Shown here piece by piece: positions 29,701 through 40,599 of a DNA stretch of 64,000 bases. Below the pieces are notes generated by a model that saw only the letters and a list, made by a program, of their open reading frames with translations, ran no database searches and was not told the DNA's origin. The stretch comes from Effrenium voratum. Its lineage: Eukaryota; Sar; Dinophyceae; Suessiales; Symbiodiniaceae. The stretch lies in assembly GCA_963377175.1 (NCBI GenBank), contig CAUJNA010003789.1, positions 62,001 through 126,000 of the forward strand, in the 5' to 3' direction. Within the stretch, counting starts at the first letter, position 1. Every line of letters starts with the position of its first letter. A program made the translations under genes and the position numbers.

Positions 29701-30448
29701 ACATGGTGATGCCGAAGCTCACGAGGAAGAGGTTGATGAAGATGATCCAGATGCCGGAATCGAAGTTGATGTGTACGAAGGATCATCAATAAAGAGGAAA
29801 GTGGGAGTCCTCAAGAAGGACGCCAACTCCATCGCTCATTTGCTTACACACAGATACCGAAATCCTTTCTGCGAGTCATGCGTCAAGGCAAAGATGAGAC
29901 ACTTCAGATCACGAACGGGAGCCTTCAAGAGGGAGGTGAAGACGTTCGGAGACCTGGTGACGTTCGACTTCGTGACGGCATCAGGAGATCATGAAGTGGA
30001 AGGCAGGTATGCGCTCATCATCCGGGACATATATACCGGAATTATCATGGCTTATCCAACCGCGAGAAGAGACACTGACTCCGTCGTCAGGGCCATCAAG
30101 CACTTCTGCGGGAGGAGGAAAATCAAGCAGGTATATTCGGATGATGGCCCGGAACTGATCAATGCGTGCGTGGAGCTGAAGCTGAACCACGACCTATCGC
30201 TGCCTGGACGACCGCAGAATAATTCCCTTGCTGAAAGAACAAATCAATTCATCATTGACCAGACTTCGGCTTGTCTTGTACATGCCGGTCTACCCACGTG
30301 TTATTGGGTGCAGGCCATCACCACTCTGTGCCACCTCATGAACATCGAAGAGGTGAACTGGATCGAGTGCATGGATGAGACTGCATGGCGAGGAGTTCAA
30401 GGGCGAGAAGATACCTTTTGGTGCGCTAGTGGACTTCAAGCCGAGTGA
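26765..30448 (+). CDS. Gag - protease - integrase polyprotein of the copia element
   Basis: 1,227 codons. The first in-frame ATG is at 26873; the upstream part could be reached by frameshifting or reinitiation at the TAGTG overlap. After a Gly/Asp-rich stretch (poly-acidic at 27125-27200) comes a helical Gag region, then two CCCH fingers: CWYHFKSAKGCVKGNECTFSH (about 28180; first 20 positions quoted in part) and CFAFQKGKCDRGSACKYRH (about 28341). The protease is WLMDTGCGHDL at about 29089. Integrase has an HHCC finger (HLLTHRY, CESCVKAKMRH) and the DDE triad in VTFDFV (29960), YSDDGPE (30137) and LAERTNQ (30228). The frame ends inside the integrase C-terminus; the sequence continues one base out of phase at about 30390 in the next ORF. 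Confidence 0.8.
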   Translation: MKRAEGGTQANSNRIDKKVAGSVPSSSSNQIPNSSLMPGSILFPSFGDPMIDVHLSQMQGVVGHVPQSTTTTGGGDGGGNNGTTPPLDYGGFPPNGNGQGAGRRQLSLAGGGGGPPDDPPDDEDEDDDDEGDEEDEEEEEEEDDRTRRRRRRSRDNREIKNDRPRISRKEAERVSIPAWPKIHQLDTWKMQLLMNVLSACADPDTDAWTKWLEQALGLNPDLDLLSDSGGDRFATIDIKMAMGMQNMLKQAPDEAKDVYLDATRHSELRHQQGVIVKGRELVALVMQSFRTSDRTDLVYHIEHLFNLDFPGDKNLVMFRNKWYDLLLKMRSEDRPSKLALRDILYRKIKGSKKMEFGLNAYHRLPDKHPQKTYEFLLALIDYQIKADREDLMLDMKEKSVKSMMKSGGKDAAPATGKQENQGGKGRKGKPGGPDAAPVLPKAKAKGHAGKNGKSDGASDRGKSPGGGKDNPCWYHFKSAKGCVKGNECTFSHSKKTEHKLESMSKGKGKGKSKSRSSSPKRDDGACFAFQKGKCDRGSACKYRHELIKNNSAPATSNDKAQAKSKAAAKAAAPAIARRAIAMPAIVLKQSAPAGKVSFKKDVDQVEPDEAETVYHEHDDDAMSESSRWSGESEIPEKMVWFKEVLDVDENGEITYLEDERRQWERKGEWYGYEDNENEPYQYVYVDEKKFKSSDHRELSAYQVQRSLIRAKILREVVDDVYKKHYFPVTKESSIMFEYDRNKDEIKESAVDWKKQHGMPKNVFAMSTCISKRVKWLMDTGCGHDLIGRAKAKSLGVDIVKDDDEIVFQTANGSTSTSDVAKIVVDELDETVEPHVLDETPTVLSVGRRCMKMGYAFHWMPGKLPFMVTPKQGFVHLQVKDDIPYLVSDGKLRSNRHRPTIDDLKEHFSEVLAMVTNDEADQGGDDENDVTPAAVGESAEAEGEHHDGAFDFGPPGGAGPVRPPPVAEEIPVDVGSVPHRHGDAEAHEEEVDEDDPDAGIEVDVYEGSSIKRKVGVLKKDANSIAHLLTHRYRNPFCESCVKAKMRHFRSRTGAFKREVKTFGDLVTFDFVTASGDHEVEGRYALIIRDIYTGIIMAYPTARRDTDSVVRAIKHFCGRRKIKQVYSDDGPELINACVELKLNHDLSLPGRPQNNSLAERTNQFIIDQTSACLVHAGLPTCYWVQAITTLCHLMNIEEVNWIECMDETAWRGVQGREDTFWCASGLQAE

Positions 30449-33400
30449 AGCACGAGGGGGGAAGAGGGAGAAGTTCGAGCCGAGAGGGGAAACTGGTATA
30501 TTTGCTGGATACGTGTTGAGCACCGGTATGCATTGGGCAAACAAGTATCGTGCTTGGGCACTTACTGCATTTGCGGGTGCAGAGCTGAACATCAAGAAGG
30601 CAAAGGTTCCACCTCGGTTGAGAATGCCACATCAGACGGAGAGGATGATTCTGAAATCTCCTCTGACATTCCCAATACAACAGAAGTACAAGGTTGCCAA
30701 CGAGACTTTGGAAGGGATAGAGATGTCTATCGATGCAATCGGTCTGGATGCGCGTGACCGCCTGATCGAAGATGAGGACTACGAGCCTGAATTGCTGCAG
30801 AGTGACGAGAAGCGACTGCTTGATGACGAGGTTGATCAGATCGCTGGTCTACTGCTCGACGATGGCCCGGAGGTAATCGCCGGAGATCGGGGGGATCATG
30901 CAGGAGAAGAAGATGCTAGACCGAGCTCCTCAAAAGGGAAAGGAGATGGACACTCTAAGGGCGATGAGAAGATTGCGAAGTCCGACCTTCCACACGTGTC
31001 AGTTGGGCTACCCGGGGATGGTATCACGTACGTCAACGACGATGGCAAGGAGGTTAAGATCGACAAGGCCGGGAGACCGTATCCTGTCGGGAAGGACGGA
31101 TTCAGGCTAATGAAGACATCGAGACCTCCAGAGTTCACTCCTGAAGAATGGAAGATGATGAGTAAATATTACACCAAGGAAGAGAAGGCCGAGGTGAAGG
31201 GCGGTGGCAAAAGGAAAGAGGAAGATCCCAAGAGTAAAGAGTCTGAGATTTCCGCGCCGGCAGAGGCACGGACATTACAGATGCCCGGTGGTAAGAGAAT
31301 TCGAGCGATGCTTCGGAACCGCTGGGGTGGAGTAGAATGGCAGTACAATTGGGGATTGCGGAAGAACATATCAAAGATCAAGAACCCAATGGATGGGAAG
31401 CACTTGGCTGAGCTTGAATGGGTCAGGATTGTTGTTAATCCTGTCGACGGGGTGGTTGTTCTCATGGATTCCAAACAGTCCCAAGACGTCATGAGACGAA
31501 ACGTTCAGCTTGAGAAAGAATTTGAGTGTCTGGTGGTAATTTATGCCTGGAAGTTCAAGTCTGAGGAGCGATCAAAGTCGACTCCAAACTGGACGAAGGC
31601 GGTTGCATCAGTCATGGAGAGTCATAAAGACGAAGCTGAGACAGCATCGGGGACGGATCCATCGGTCGACGAATCGACGGACCTCACCTGGTATGAATGG
31701 GAGGAGTCTGCTGAGATAGTTTCTGGAAAAGTGCCACTCGCAATGCCTGCGATAGGCGAGGACGGTGAAGCCAAGAAGTACCCATCGATGCCGTGCGTGA
31801 CTTCTGAGCGAATACAGCACAGAGAGAAAGCTGCGAAAGTTGTACGATTCTTCGACGCTTTAGTATCCAGGCCGGTAGGCCGGAAAGAGATGTTGACTAA
31901 CCCTGATGCGTTGGCATCGATGAAGAAAGAATGGTCGGGATTAATCGACCAGGGCGTCTTCGATCTTGGCGCGGTACGTGAATATGACGCCGTAGCCAAG
32001 GAGGCAAAAGCTAAAGGGGAAGAAATACACATGGCTCGCGCACATGGCATTTGCGTTGAAAAGCACTCACAGTTGCCTGTTGGTGATCCTAAGAGGAAGT
32101 TCAAGGGTAGAGGCGTGTTGCTGGGGAACCAAGTGAAGAACCAAAGCTTTGAGGCTGCGATGTTTCAAGATTTGGGGAACTCCCCTGCTTCATTTGAAGC
32201 CTCGCGTTGGGCGGATTTTCTGGGTTGTCATGATGGCTGGGATGTGCAGATGGCCGACGCTGTTCAGGCGTATATACAGGCCACCTTGAGAGGCACGCCG
32301 TGTTGGATTGAATTGCCACCGGAGGCCGTGCCAAGTGAATGCAAATGGGATAAGTACAGAAGACCAGTCGTCCCGTTGAGGAAGGCGCTGTACGGACACC
32401 CAGATGCGGGAACATTTTGGGAGCAGCACTGCGATGAGTCGGTGCGTGCCGTTGGTTTTGAGCCCATCGGCGAAGAATGGCCTTCAGTGTACATTCACGA
32501 AAAGCTCCAGCTTGTTCTGGTTGTGTATGTCGACGACTTCAAAATGGCAGGGCCGCAGAAGAACCTTGCCCAAGGGTGGAGCATGTTGCGTACACGTTTG
32601 AAGATTGAGCCCGAGACTGGACTTGACATGTACCTTGGTTGCAATCAAAGCAAGGGAAACGTCACTCTCGGGAACGGACACCGAGTAACAACGGTGACCT
32701 ATGACATGGAACAGTTCCTACGTTCCTGTGTCGACCGCTATCTTGAAGTGGCGGGCGACGTGAAGTTGAATAAGGTTGTCACCCCTGAGTTGCATGAAGA
32801 AACAAAGAATCACGTCTCACGGAAGCCTGCCAGAGAGGGGCCGTCAGTCGTGTGCAATTGGTGTAACAATCTTGTGCCCACCGACGGTTCTGCCACAGTG
32901 CCGGACCAACGGGGAGGGACTCCTGAGTTGGCCATGAAGGAGCCCGTGCGTGGACACCTTGCTCCGCATGCCGCTAGCGTACTGATGAAGTTGCTGTACG
33001 GTGCGCGGATTGCTCGCTTCGATTTGTTGCGGCAAGTGAATCGCCTAGCACGGAACGTGCATAGGTGGACTGACTCCGATGATCGGGGTTTGCATCACTT
33101 GATGTGCTATGTGCATCATACCAAACATTGGCGCATGGTCGGTTGGGTTGGAGACCCTATGGACGATGTGCATTTGGCCTTGTATGCGGACGCTGACTTT
33201 GCGGGATGCATTGACTCGCTGCGTTCCACCTCCGGTGGACACTTGAATATACAAGGGCCTAATACCCGGTTTCCGTTGTCTGGCAGCTCTAAAAGACAGG
33301 GTTGTGTGAGTCACTCCACTCCCGAGGCCGAGATTGTTGCGGCCGATGTTGCCATGAGATCGATGGGTATGCCCGCTCTCAAGTTGGTAGAGCGGATCCT

Positions 33401-33821
33401 CAAGAAGTCACCGAACTTTGTGTTCTATGACGATAATAAGGCTATGATCGGTGTCGTGCGATCGGGGAGGAACCCCACGATGCGCCACCTTGAGAGAAGC
33501 CATGGTGTTAGCATTTCGTGGATGCATGAGATGTTCACACGTGATTACATGTACTTGGCGTATGAGGTCACCGACAGGATGGCGGCCGACATCTAAACCA
33601 AGGCGTTCAATGATGGGCGCAAATGGAAACATGCATGTTTGCAGATTGGTCTACTTGACCCGAGCTTGCTATCTGACCCGGATACCCTCAAGGCGCTCAC
33701 ACCCACGTGTGATCCCATAAAGGGGACCATGCAGACCGCTTCGGGGACAGTTGACGGAGTTCCAACATTTCCGTACACACACATCCGATCATGCCCCCGG
33801 ACCTATGGTGGTCTGGATTAA
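30375..33821 (+). pseudogene. Integrase tail - reverse transcriptase - RNase H of the copia element
   Basis: The frame starts with the end of integrase (IPFGALVDFKPSEARGG, FAGYVLSTGMHWA), which shows that a single indel near 30390 splits what should be one pol gene. The RT has WDVQMADAVQAYIQATLRGT at 32240 and the catalytic VVYVDDFKMAG at 32519. RNase H has LYADADFAGCIDSLRSTSGG (33181) and TPEAEIVAADVA. A TAA at 33594-33596 falls exactly inside the conserved ADI-x-TKAF motif, where other copia elements have an aromatic residue; the same frame then continues to 33821. Both breaks indicate an inactive copy unless they are sequencing errors. Confidence 0.8.
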
Positions 33822-35400
33822 CATCTAAAGAGGGATTGCATGAGCATGAAGGACATGATCCGGTTGTTGTTGCCAAGGGACCCAGATTGATGCGTGTGAA
33901 ACCTCCACTCGCGGTTATGACACCGTTTGGGAGCAAGTGGCTTCGTTCCACTTGGTTTCTGAAGAATGGGTCATGGCTCAAAGTTGAGGATAGAGTTGAC
34001 CCGGGGCTACAATGTGTGCGAATTGATGGTTGGGTTGAACGCGCAGTTTGGCAGTTTCATCCCGTACCGGTCGCTGCACCGGCGCGGGAACGGTCTCCAC
34101 GGCCACGACCAATTCACGTCGGGTCCGGGGATGTTGACATGCAGTCCGTGCTGGCCGCATTTGTTGAAGAACTGTCGAACGAGCGCATAGAGTTGAAGTG
34201 TGTTAACGACCTTGCTTTGGAAACGTTGCTCCGATTGAAATTGCTCATGCGTTGTCTGCATATCAATCACGAGCAGCTTGTCCCTGGTCGTTGTTTTGTT
34301 CCGTATCGCATTGCGGTGAAGCACAAGCCACAGTTAGCGCCGGGTATTGAACTCGCGATGGTCAAACATGACGGTGGTGTGCTTCGCGCTCCTGTTCATG
34401 TCTCGCTTCCTGGTATGAGAACTCGCACAGTCGTCACTCTTTACAGTGTTGACTTGGCTCGGCCCATCGTGCTGATGGCATGTTCCGAACCACGTAACTG
34501 GTTCACTGCTCTTGCCCGCCATGACGGGCCGCAGGTTGTCACCATAACCCTGGTTGATGACTTACTGAGCGAGTACGGGGGGAGAATCGCCAGACATGTG
34601 CTTACCAAACCTTCCGATTTGTTGTTCTTCGCCGGGCCTTGCACGGGGGGATCATCATGGGCACGCCTCAACAAGACTCGCGGAATTGACACCGCAGAGA
34701 AAATCGAGGCCAAACAAAGAGAATTTTGGAGATTGTTTGAACGGTTCGTTGAAATTAAACGGCATGCCATGACAAAACGAGCTGCGATTTTGTTTGAGTT
34801 GCCTGGAAGTTGTGATTATTGGAAAGATGAGAGACTGCATGAGGTTGTGCATGATGGGACTAGTCACGAGTTTGATGGGTGTCGCTATGGCTTGAAACAA
34901 AGATATGCAAAGAAACCCATGCCAATCAAGAAACCATGGAGAGTTGTCTCATGGAACTTTGAACTTGGTGGCTCGTTGTCTAAGAAATGCAATGGAAACC
35001 ATGAGCATGGACCTTGTGCTGGTCGTGAAACCAAAGAAACCCAGTTGTACACGTCAATAATTGTGGGTGTGATCCTTCGCCGTTTTCGTGCTCGAGCAAG
35101 GTGCCTCAAACCGGCACCGTTGAAACTCGCTCTTGCTTGCATTACGCGAAGGAGATCGCGGAAGCACCAAGCTACTGCGAGCGAAATCTGCACCACCCCA
35201 ACTGCACAACCGAGGTGCTGGGTCAGTCCCGAACCTCTGGTGCATACGGGGAGCTGGGTCAGTCCCGAACCCCAAGCTTCAAGGAGGAGCTGGACGAGTT
35301 CGTCACCTCAATCTGAAGCTGGGATCGTATTGGGACAATTCCGTGGCTTCATTTGCAGCTGCTTATTTTGGATTTTCCTGGGTCTGGAGAACATCATCAA
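33791..35400 (+). CDS. Methyltransferase-like ORF downstream of the copia element
   Basis: An open frame following the RNase H. An unclassified N-terminal half has Pro/Arg-rich linkers. Near 34620 it reads LLFFAGPCTGGSSWARLN, then ILFELPGSCDYWKDERL, then DGCRYGLKQRY, KPWRVVSWNFEL and CNGNHEHGPC. These sit in the order of C5-methyltransferase motifs IV (Pro-Cys), VI (Glu-x-Pro in place of Glu-Asn-Pro) and the following YG..RK and GNH motifs, as in the YR polyprotein. No clear SAM motif I was found, so activity is doubtful. Known dinoflagellate and algal retrotransposons have captured cytosine methyltransferases; whether this is such a case is inferred. The end is not sharp: the frame passes a QSR/SVP-repeat linker before the next ATG at 35401. 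Confidence 0.45.
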
Positions 35401-35899
35401 GATGACCGCCAATCCGACTGTCGTCAATGCGAATGAGTTCTTCTGCGTGCCTGTCGGGAAATCTAGGCAAGCGGCAGTCTTCTTGGGAAATTTGGTGAAG
35501 AACGCCATCGAGGAAGGCAAGAGGATACCCAAGAGGATGGAGATGAGCAGCGACCTGGGTATGTGCGTGAAGTGGATCGAGGACATCGGCGTCCCCGCTA
35601 TTTATGCATACTCTGCGTACTATTCTGCCAAGGGCCGCGGGATGATGAAAGGTGAAGGGCAGTCTATGAGGGTTGCCTTAGAGTTCATCAGCAAAGTTTT
35701 CGGACAGCTTTCTGCCGACGAATGTATGCTTGGATGGAGGGAATTCTGCAGCAAGGGAAAGAAGATAGTGTCGGCGCTGAACCAACTTTGCGGTGAGGCA
35801 ACGATGCTAGCGAAGAACCCCGAGTTGCTCGACGTAACCAAGTACTGCATAGAAGGGGCGGATATGTTGAGATCAATCGCGAACATCTGGGATCTCGCA

Positions 35900-36110
35900 C
35901 TACCCAGAGGATCCAGGATCAAAAAAAATCAATCTTTTTCTATAAAAAAATATCAATCTTTTTGGAGATCAATCTTTGCATTTTATAGCTGTTTTTTGTG
36001 TTCCCAATCACATCAAGGAAGATCAATCTTTTCCTGAGAAAATATATAAAAAATATCAATCTTTTTTTGCAAAATATCAATCTTTTTTGCACAAAAACTT
36101 GACATGTCCA
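35900..36110 (+). repeat. Left inverted and subterminal repeats of the CACTA-type element
   Basis: The 35-bp terminal inverted repeat is followed by at least six ATCAATCTTTT words (35927-36075), all in one orientation. Subterminal repeats bind the transposase in CACTA elements. Confidence 0.75.
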
Positions 36111-36119
36111 AGAACTTAA

Positions 36120-36150
36120 GGATCTCATTTGCCCTTCTGCAGGGCACATG
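36120..36150. repeat. Stem-loop with TCTGC loop, left-most copy
   Basis: GCCCTTCTGCAGGGC at 36130-36144 belongs to the stem-loop family described at 39737-43295. Confidence 0.6.
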
Positions 36151-36199
36151 CAGCACACCACTTCTTTTTTTGCCTGGCGAAATATGTTAACGTTCTGTG

Positions 36200-37924
36200 T
36201 CACAGCAGCCCCTTCCAGAACCTGACATACATCATCAGCCGATACTTTTTCAAGATCTTAACAGAAAGCAAAGTGGCTGTTGTGCCAAACGATGCTGAGT
36301 GTGCAAGCTTGCTGATTCTGCCCACATAGTCTTCAGCCTTAAAGCACCATGCGTGTCTGGGATTGCCAAACCTGAAAGCAAGGGCCAAATGCTTGGCCAT
36401 GTGAAATTTGATCACTGTGTGCCAGGTGAAGTCATTGGACCTGTGCAGCTGCAGCCACTTGTAATGCCCCAAAAAGGAAGTCATCAGAAAGGCTGCCTGG
36501 CAGGCCTCTTGCTCACTTGGAAACCTGGGAGCTGCATCCATCAAATCTACAAAAGCTGCCATGTCTTCAAAAATAGCCAGGATCTTGGAGGAGACTTCAT
36601 CTCCTTCATGGAACTCCACTGCCAGTTGTGCAAACAGATGCACCAATGCTTTGCATTCCCCAACTCTTGCCCTAAGGAAAGGCTGGGTCTGATGAGGCTT
36701 GTCGGGGCTGGTGAACATGGATAGCTTCAATGTGGGCAGCCTGCAGTCCACTTCAAAGTCCTTGTAGAGCGACTGTATTTTTTGCCAAATATGTTTGACT
36801 TTGTCCCTTATGCTTCTTCCTGGCACAGCCTTGCAAGTGTAGCACCAAAACTTCAACGCATTGCCCATACAATCAGAAAGAACACCTTTGCAAAACAGGA
36901 TGTGCATTGCATCCTGTGCAATATTGAAATGGGATACTCCATGAATGGTAAAGAGTGGGTGTGCTGAGATCCTGCAATTCATTTCTTCTTGAGGTAGCCT
37001 CCAGCCTTCAATGTCTTTGTCCAGGTTGCTCTGCTGCTGAGGGCCAGTCATCTTACACTCCCAGCAGGGCTGTGCGTTCATCCAATGTGGCAGCTTCAGG
37101 ACATTGGCAAAAAATTCTTGGTCACCCATGACCTGCCAGATTGTAAACCTGTAGTCGTGAACAATGTCAGTCTTTCCTGCCTGCAGCTTAGAAAATGAAG
37201 GAACAATATGTGACCACAGTGTCTCCCAGGTTGCACTCACTGCACAATCTTTGGGAAAGGCCAGCAGCAAGAGAGATGAGCTCAATGATGGGCCTGAATT
37301 CAAGACAGAGCCCCAGGAATACACCATCATAGTTTTGCCATCGGCATACTCCACACCATCTCCATGAACCCAGAGTGGGACTGTTGCTGGTAGGTCCTCA
37401 TGCTTTAAGCTGGATTCCTGCATGAGTATGGTAAGCCTGGGGTCATCAGGCCTAACATTGTTCCAAAACTCATGTAGGCCATCTGGTTGGAAAATGCTCT
37501 GGAAATGCTCTGGGCTCTCCTGCAATGCTGCCACAGTGTTGCAAGGGTCAAAAAAAGCAACGTCAGTGGTCTCTTCCTCACTTGTCCTGGGGTTGGAGCA
37601 AGGGCAATCCTTGATGATAGTGGGCTCTGCAAAGGATGCCTTGCTTTCTGAAACCACCATCCTCTCCAAATCCCTGGACACATTGTTGGGGTGTTGTCCC
37701 CAGGAGCCACAGCTGGCCACCTTGGCCACGGCAGGGTGCTTCAGCCCATCCAGAAAAGCACTGTGTGCTATTTTCTGGCAAGCAATGGCAGAGATGTCAC
37801 CAAGAGTCCACAGCCAAAGCAAGTGAGTCTGCAACACTGATTCTGAATCTGTGTTGGCTGCTTTGGGGTCGTCAAGCACCCCGCTTTGCTTGTACCCAGG
37901 CATGATGCTTATCGGCTGCAGCAT
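36200..37924 (-). CDS. Transposase candidate of the CACTA-type element
   Basis: 574 codons, intact, from ATG 37924. The central part has VHGDGVEYADGKTMMVYSWG, then a hydrophobic SSLLLLAFP stretch, then VHDYRFTIWQVMGDQEFFAN, HWMNAQPCWECKMTGP and HPLFTIHGVSHFNIAQDAMH, followed by FCKGVLSDCMGNALK. The spaced Asp residues and the CxxC resemble the layout of Tnp2-type CACTA transposases, but the match is loose. It starts inside the element and ends about 300 bp from the left terminal repeat. Its size and location fit the role. The transposase superfamily should be tested by profile search. Confidence 0.55.
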   Translation of the reverse strand: MLQPISIMPGYKQSGVLDDPKAANTDSESVLQTHLLWLWTLGDISAIACQKIAHSAFLDGLKHPAVAKVASCGSWGQHPNNVSRDLERMVVSESKASFAEPTIIKDCPCSNPRTSEEETTDVAFFDPCNTVAALQESPEHFQSIFQPDGLHEFWNNVRPDDPRLTILMQESSLKHEDLPATVPLWVHGDGVEYADGKTMMVYSWGSVLNSGPSLSSSLLLLAFPKDCAVSATWETLWSHIVPSFSKLQAGKTDIVHDYRFTIWQVMGDQEFFANVLKLPHWMNAQPCWECKMTGPQQQSNLDKDIEGWRLPQEEMNCRISAHPLFTIHGVSHFNIAQDAMHILFCKGVLSDCMGNALKFWCYTCKAVPGRSIRDKVKHIWQKIQSLYKDFEVDCRLPTLKLSMFTSPDKPHQTQPFLRARVGECKALVHLFAQLAVEFHEGDEVSSKILAIFEDMAAFVDLMDAAPRFPSEQEACQAAFLMTSFLGHYKWLQLHRSNDFTWHTVIKFHMAKHLALAFRFGNPRHAWCFKAEDYVGRISKLAHSASFGTTATLLSVKILKKYRLMMYVRFWKGLL

Positions 37925-38471
37925 GTCCTATACTAGCTATAAGCTGGAATGCACTTCTGCAGCGCAACAGATTCACAACCTGCACTTTTTCCTTTGCTGC
38001 ACCTTGGCTATTGCATCTCTGGGTCATCTGTCGGCTCCTTTGCAATGGTCTGCAGTCGAATTACACCAACTGATGCTAAACTCAATTCTGGAGGCTCAGC
38101 TTCATCGAATTCACACCGACAGTCTTTGCAAATCTGCCACAGCTTCAAGTACTCAGTCCTGCATGCAAAGAAAACACATTCATGAAAACACATGCATGAG
38201 CAAGGCTGCTTGCATGAACTCCTTGGCAGGTATGGCTCCAGTTGGCACAGCCAACAGGACAGGCAAATCTTATAATCTGCCAGCAAGGCAAGTTCTTCAA
38301 CTGACAGCATGCTGCTAACCTTGCCCTTTGCTTGAGCCAAATATTTGCTGGCAAACCAGATCCTCAACATGCATGCCAGCAATCTATGCAGCTGGCACAG
38401 ACGCCATTGTTTTCTCAGTCAGATCGGTCTCTGGTGCGCAGCATTTCTACTCCAGCTGCTATCCTAGCCTC

Positions 38472-39592
38472 TCAGCCAAATATTTCTTTGCACAAGGTAA
38501 TCTTCTCTTTGGCATTCTGCTGAATGGCCTGGAACTCCTTGTGCTCCCACACATCGCCCTTGTCGGACACTTTGGAGAGGATCTCTTCCAGCTCACCCTT
38601 TGCTTTGGCTGCGTGCCCTCTTTTGTCACCATCTGTGGTTTCAAATGCCTTGCAGCCCACGACAGTGATGGCTTTGGACAAAGCAGATTTCAGCCACTGG
38701 ATTTGTTTCTTGGTCACCTGCTCCTCATCATCTTTGTTTGCTTTTCCTTTCTTGCCAATGCCTTTGGAAGTCTTACCCTTCATGCTCCCCTTGCCCTTGG
38801 CAATGCTGGAACCAGTGCCAAACAGCTGGATGTCATTGAAGCTGGATGCTGAGCCAAAGGCAGTCCAAGCCTTGTCCCAGTCATCATCATCGTCCTCCTT
38901 GGTCTCTGGCTTGAGCTGGCTCTTGGAAGACTTGCTGAGCTGCTTATCTCTGCCCAACACCTTGGTTGTCTTCACCTTGTTGTTGTCTTTGAATTCCCAA
39001 ACTCCAGGTGTGTCTGGGCACTCCCTTTCAGAGATTCTTCCACTGTGAATGTGCATCGTCAGCTCCTCCTCACTCCATTCTTGCAACATCTTGGTCCAGC
39101 TGATCCACTCATCAGTCTTCTCGAGATTTTGGCTCCCCCTCACAGTGTGGGTTAACTCTTGCCAGACATCAGTCATGGTTGGGTCAAGGGCAAGGCAGCC
39201 AACCAAGTGCCTGTGAGCTTTCTGCCCTTGGCTTGCAGCCAACTTGTCAATTTCACTGTTTTTTTCCTGGCTGAGGAAAACCTGCCATTGAGCTTGTTCC
39301 AGTCACCCAAGGTCAAGTGGTCGTTCAAAAGCTGCAACTTATCGTCTGCAGACAAGTCGGTGTTGCTCCTCAGCAACTCCAGCTTCATGTTCAAGCTCTC
39401 TGACTTGCTCAACTCAGACTTCACGCGGTCAAGCGGGCTTGGGTCCTCATTCTGGCTCTTGCCTGCTTTTTCAGGCTCTTCAGTCTGGTCGACTGGTACA
39501 GGGTTGGGCCCTTCTGAATCAGGCAGGCCTTGGCCGACTTGCTCTTGCTTTCACCTGATGTGCTCATGGAGGGTCTCTTGCGGGGCCCCATG
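38472..39592 (-). pseudogene. Accessory ORF of the CACTA-type element (frameshifted)
   Basis: From ATG 39592 (MGPRKRPSMSTSGESKS) the frame changes near 39530 and again near 39240 before the stop near 38472. The middle is helical (LSADDKLQLLNDHLTLGDWN). The last part has a Lys/Gly linker and a helical end (WLKSALSKAITVVG, ITLCKEIFG). No domain is recognised. It may be an exon set of a larger spliced gene with its right-hand neighbours. Confidence 0.4.
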
Positions 39593-39728
39593 GCTCAGTG
39601 TCTTCAGTGCTCAATCTACTTTGCTACACAGATCCACTTGTGGCAACGCATGCAAGCCTGAGAACATTGCAATAAATGCAGCACTTGCGCCCTCACAACA
39701 TGATGGCCAGGCACACTCCTATATTGCA

Positions 39729-39862
39729 TCTGGCCCTTCTGCAGGGCCAGATTCACTTTCCACATTGGACTTGGCCCTTGTGCAGGGCCAAATGCAGTTT
39801 CCCAATGCCCTGGCCCTTCTGCAAAACCAGATGCATTTGAGAGCCCTTCTGCAGGGCCTTCT
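39729..39862. repeat. Cluster of TCTGC-loop stem-loops
   Basis: GGCCCTTCTGCAGGGCC at 39736-39752, a loop variant with TGTGC near 39777, a broken copy near 39811 and another full copy near 39843. All lie upstream of the ORF starting at 39592. Confidence 0.65.
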
Positions 39863-39961
39863 TCACATCCCCAATGCTTCCATGAATGAGCCAGATGCAA
39901 AAAAAAACAAAGCAACAAACCAGACTGAAACAACAAACACATACTTCTGCTAAGTATGTAG

Positions 39962-40460
39962 TACAGGCAACATATCTGTAATACAGAAAAACATCTGTAA
40001 TACAGAAAAAACATCTGTACTACAGAAAAAACATCTGCAATACAGAAAAAAACATCTGTAATACAGAAAAAACAACATCTGCAATACAGAAAACAACATC
40101 TGTAATACAGATAAAAAATCTGTAATACAGATAAAAAATCTGTAATACAGATAAAAAATCTGTAATACAGATAAAAAATCTGTAATACAGATAAAAAATC
40201 TGTAATACATCTGTAATACAGATAAAAAATCTGTAATACAGATAAAAAATCTGTAATACAGATAAAAAATCTGTAATACAGATAAAAAATCTGTAATACA
40301 GATAAAAAATCTGTAATACAGATCTGTAATACAGATAAAAAATCTGTAATACAGATAAAAAATCTGTAATACAGATAAAAAATCTGTAATACAGATAAAA
40401 AAATCTGTAATACAGATAAAAAATCTGTAATACAGATAAAACATCTGTAATACAGACTGT
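39962..40460. repeat. About 23 tandem copies of a 20-bp palindromic unit
   Basis: The unit is CTGTAATACAGATAAAAAAT; CTGTA and TACAG form a small inverted repeat. The left part is more degenerate (ACAGAAAAAACATCTG). Two units are joined with a short overlap near 40210 and 40320. The long frames crossing it only translate the repeat. Confidence 0.9.
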
Positions 40461-40599
40461 AGTATTTACAATGCAGGCCACAAAAAACATACCAAACTAC
40501 CTGTAGCATGGCACAGACAAAATGTCTGTAATAAAGCCAAACCATGTGAATTCGTCGCACCGCACTTTTTTTGCCTTTGCACCAGCAGTGATCAGGTGC

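Larger units (their letters stand above)
25017..33821 (+). mobile_element. Ty1/copia-type retrotransposon
   Basis: Three ORFs in order encode a coiled-coil protein, a zinc-finger Gag with protease and integrase, and RT with RNase H. Integrase before RT is the copia order. No long terminal repeats were recognised on either side: the 25032-25379 leader was not found again downstream. The left limit given is the spliced-leader relict and the right limit is the end of the RNase H frame; both are provisional. The coding strand is richer in A and poorer in C than the PLV blocks. Confidence 0.75.

Noticed and set aside
39950..40490. Long - strand frames of Tyr/Leu/Phe-rich residues
   Set aside because: They only translate the 20-bp tandem repeat in three frames.
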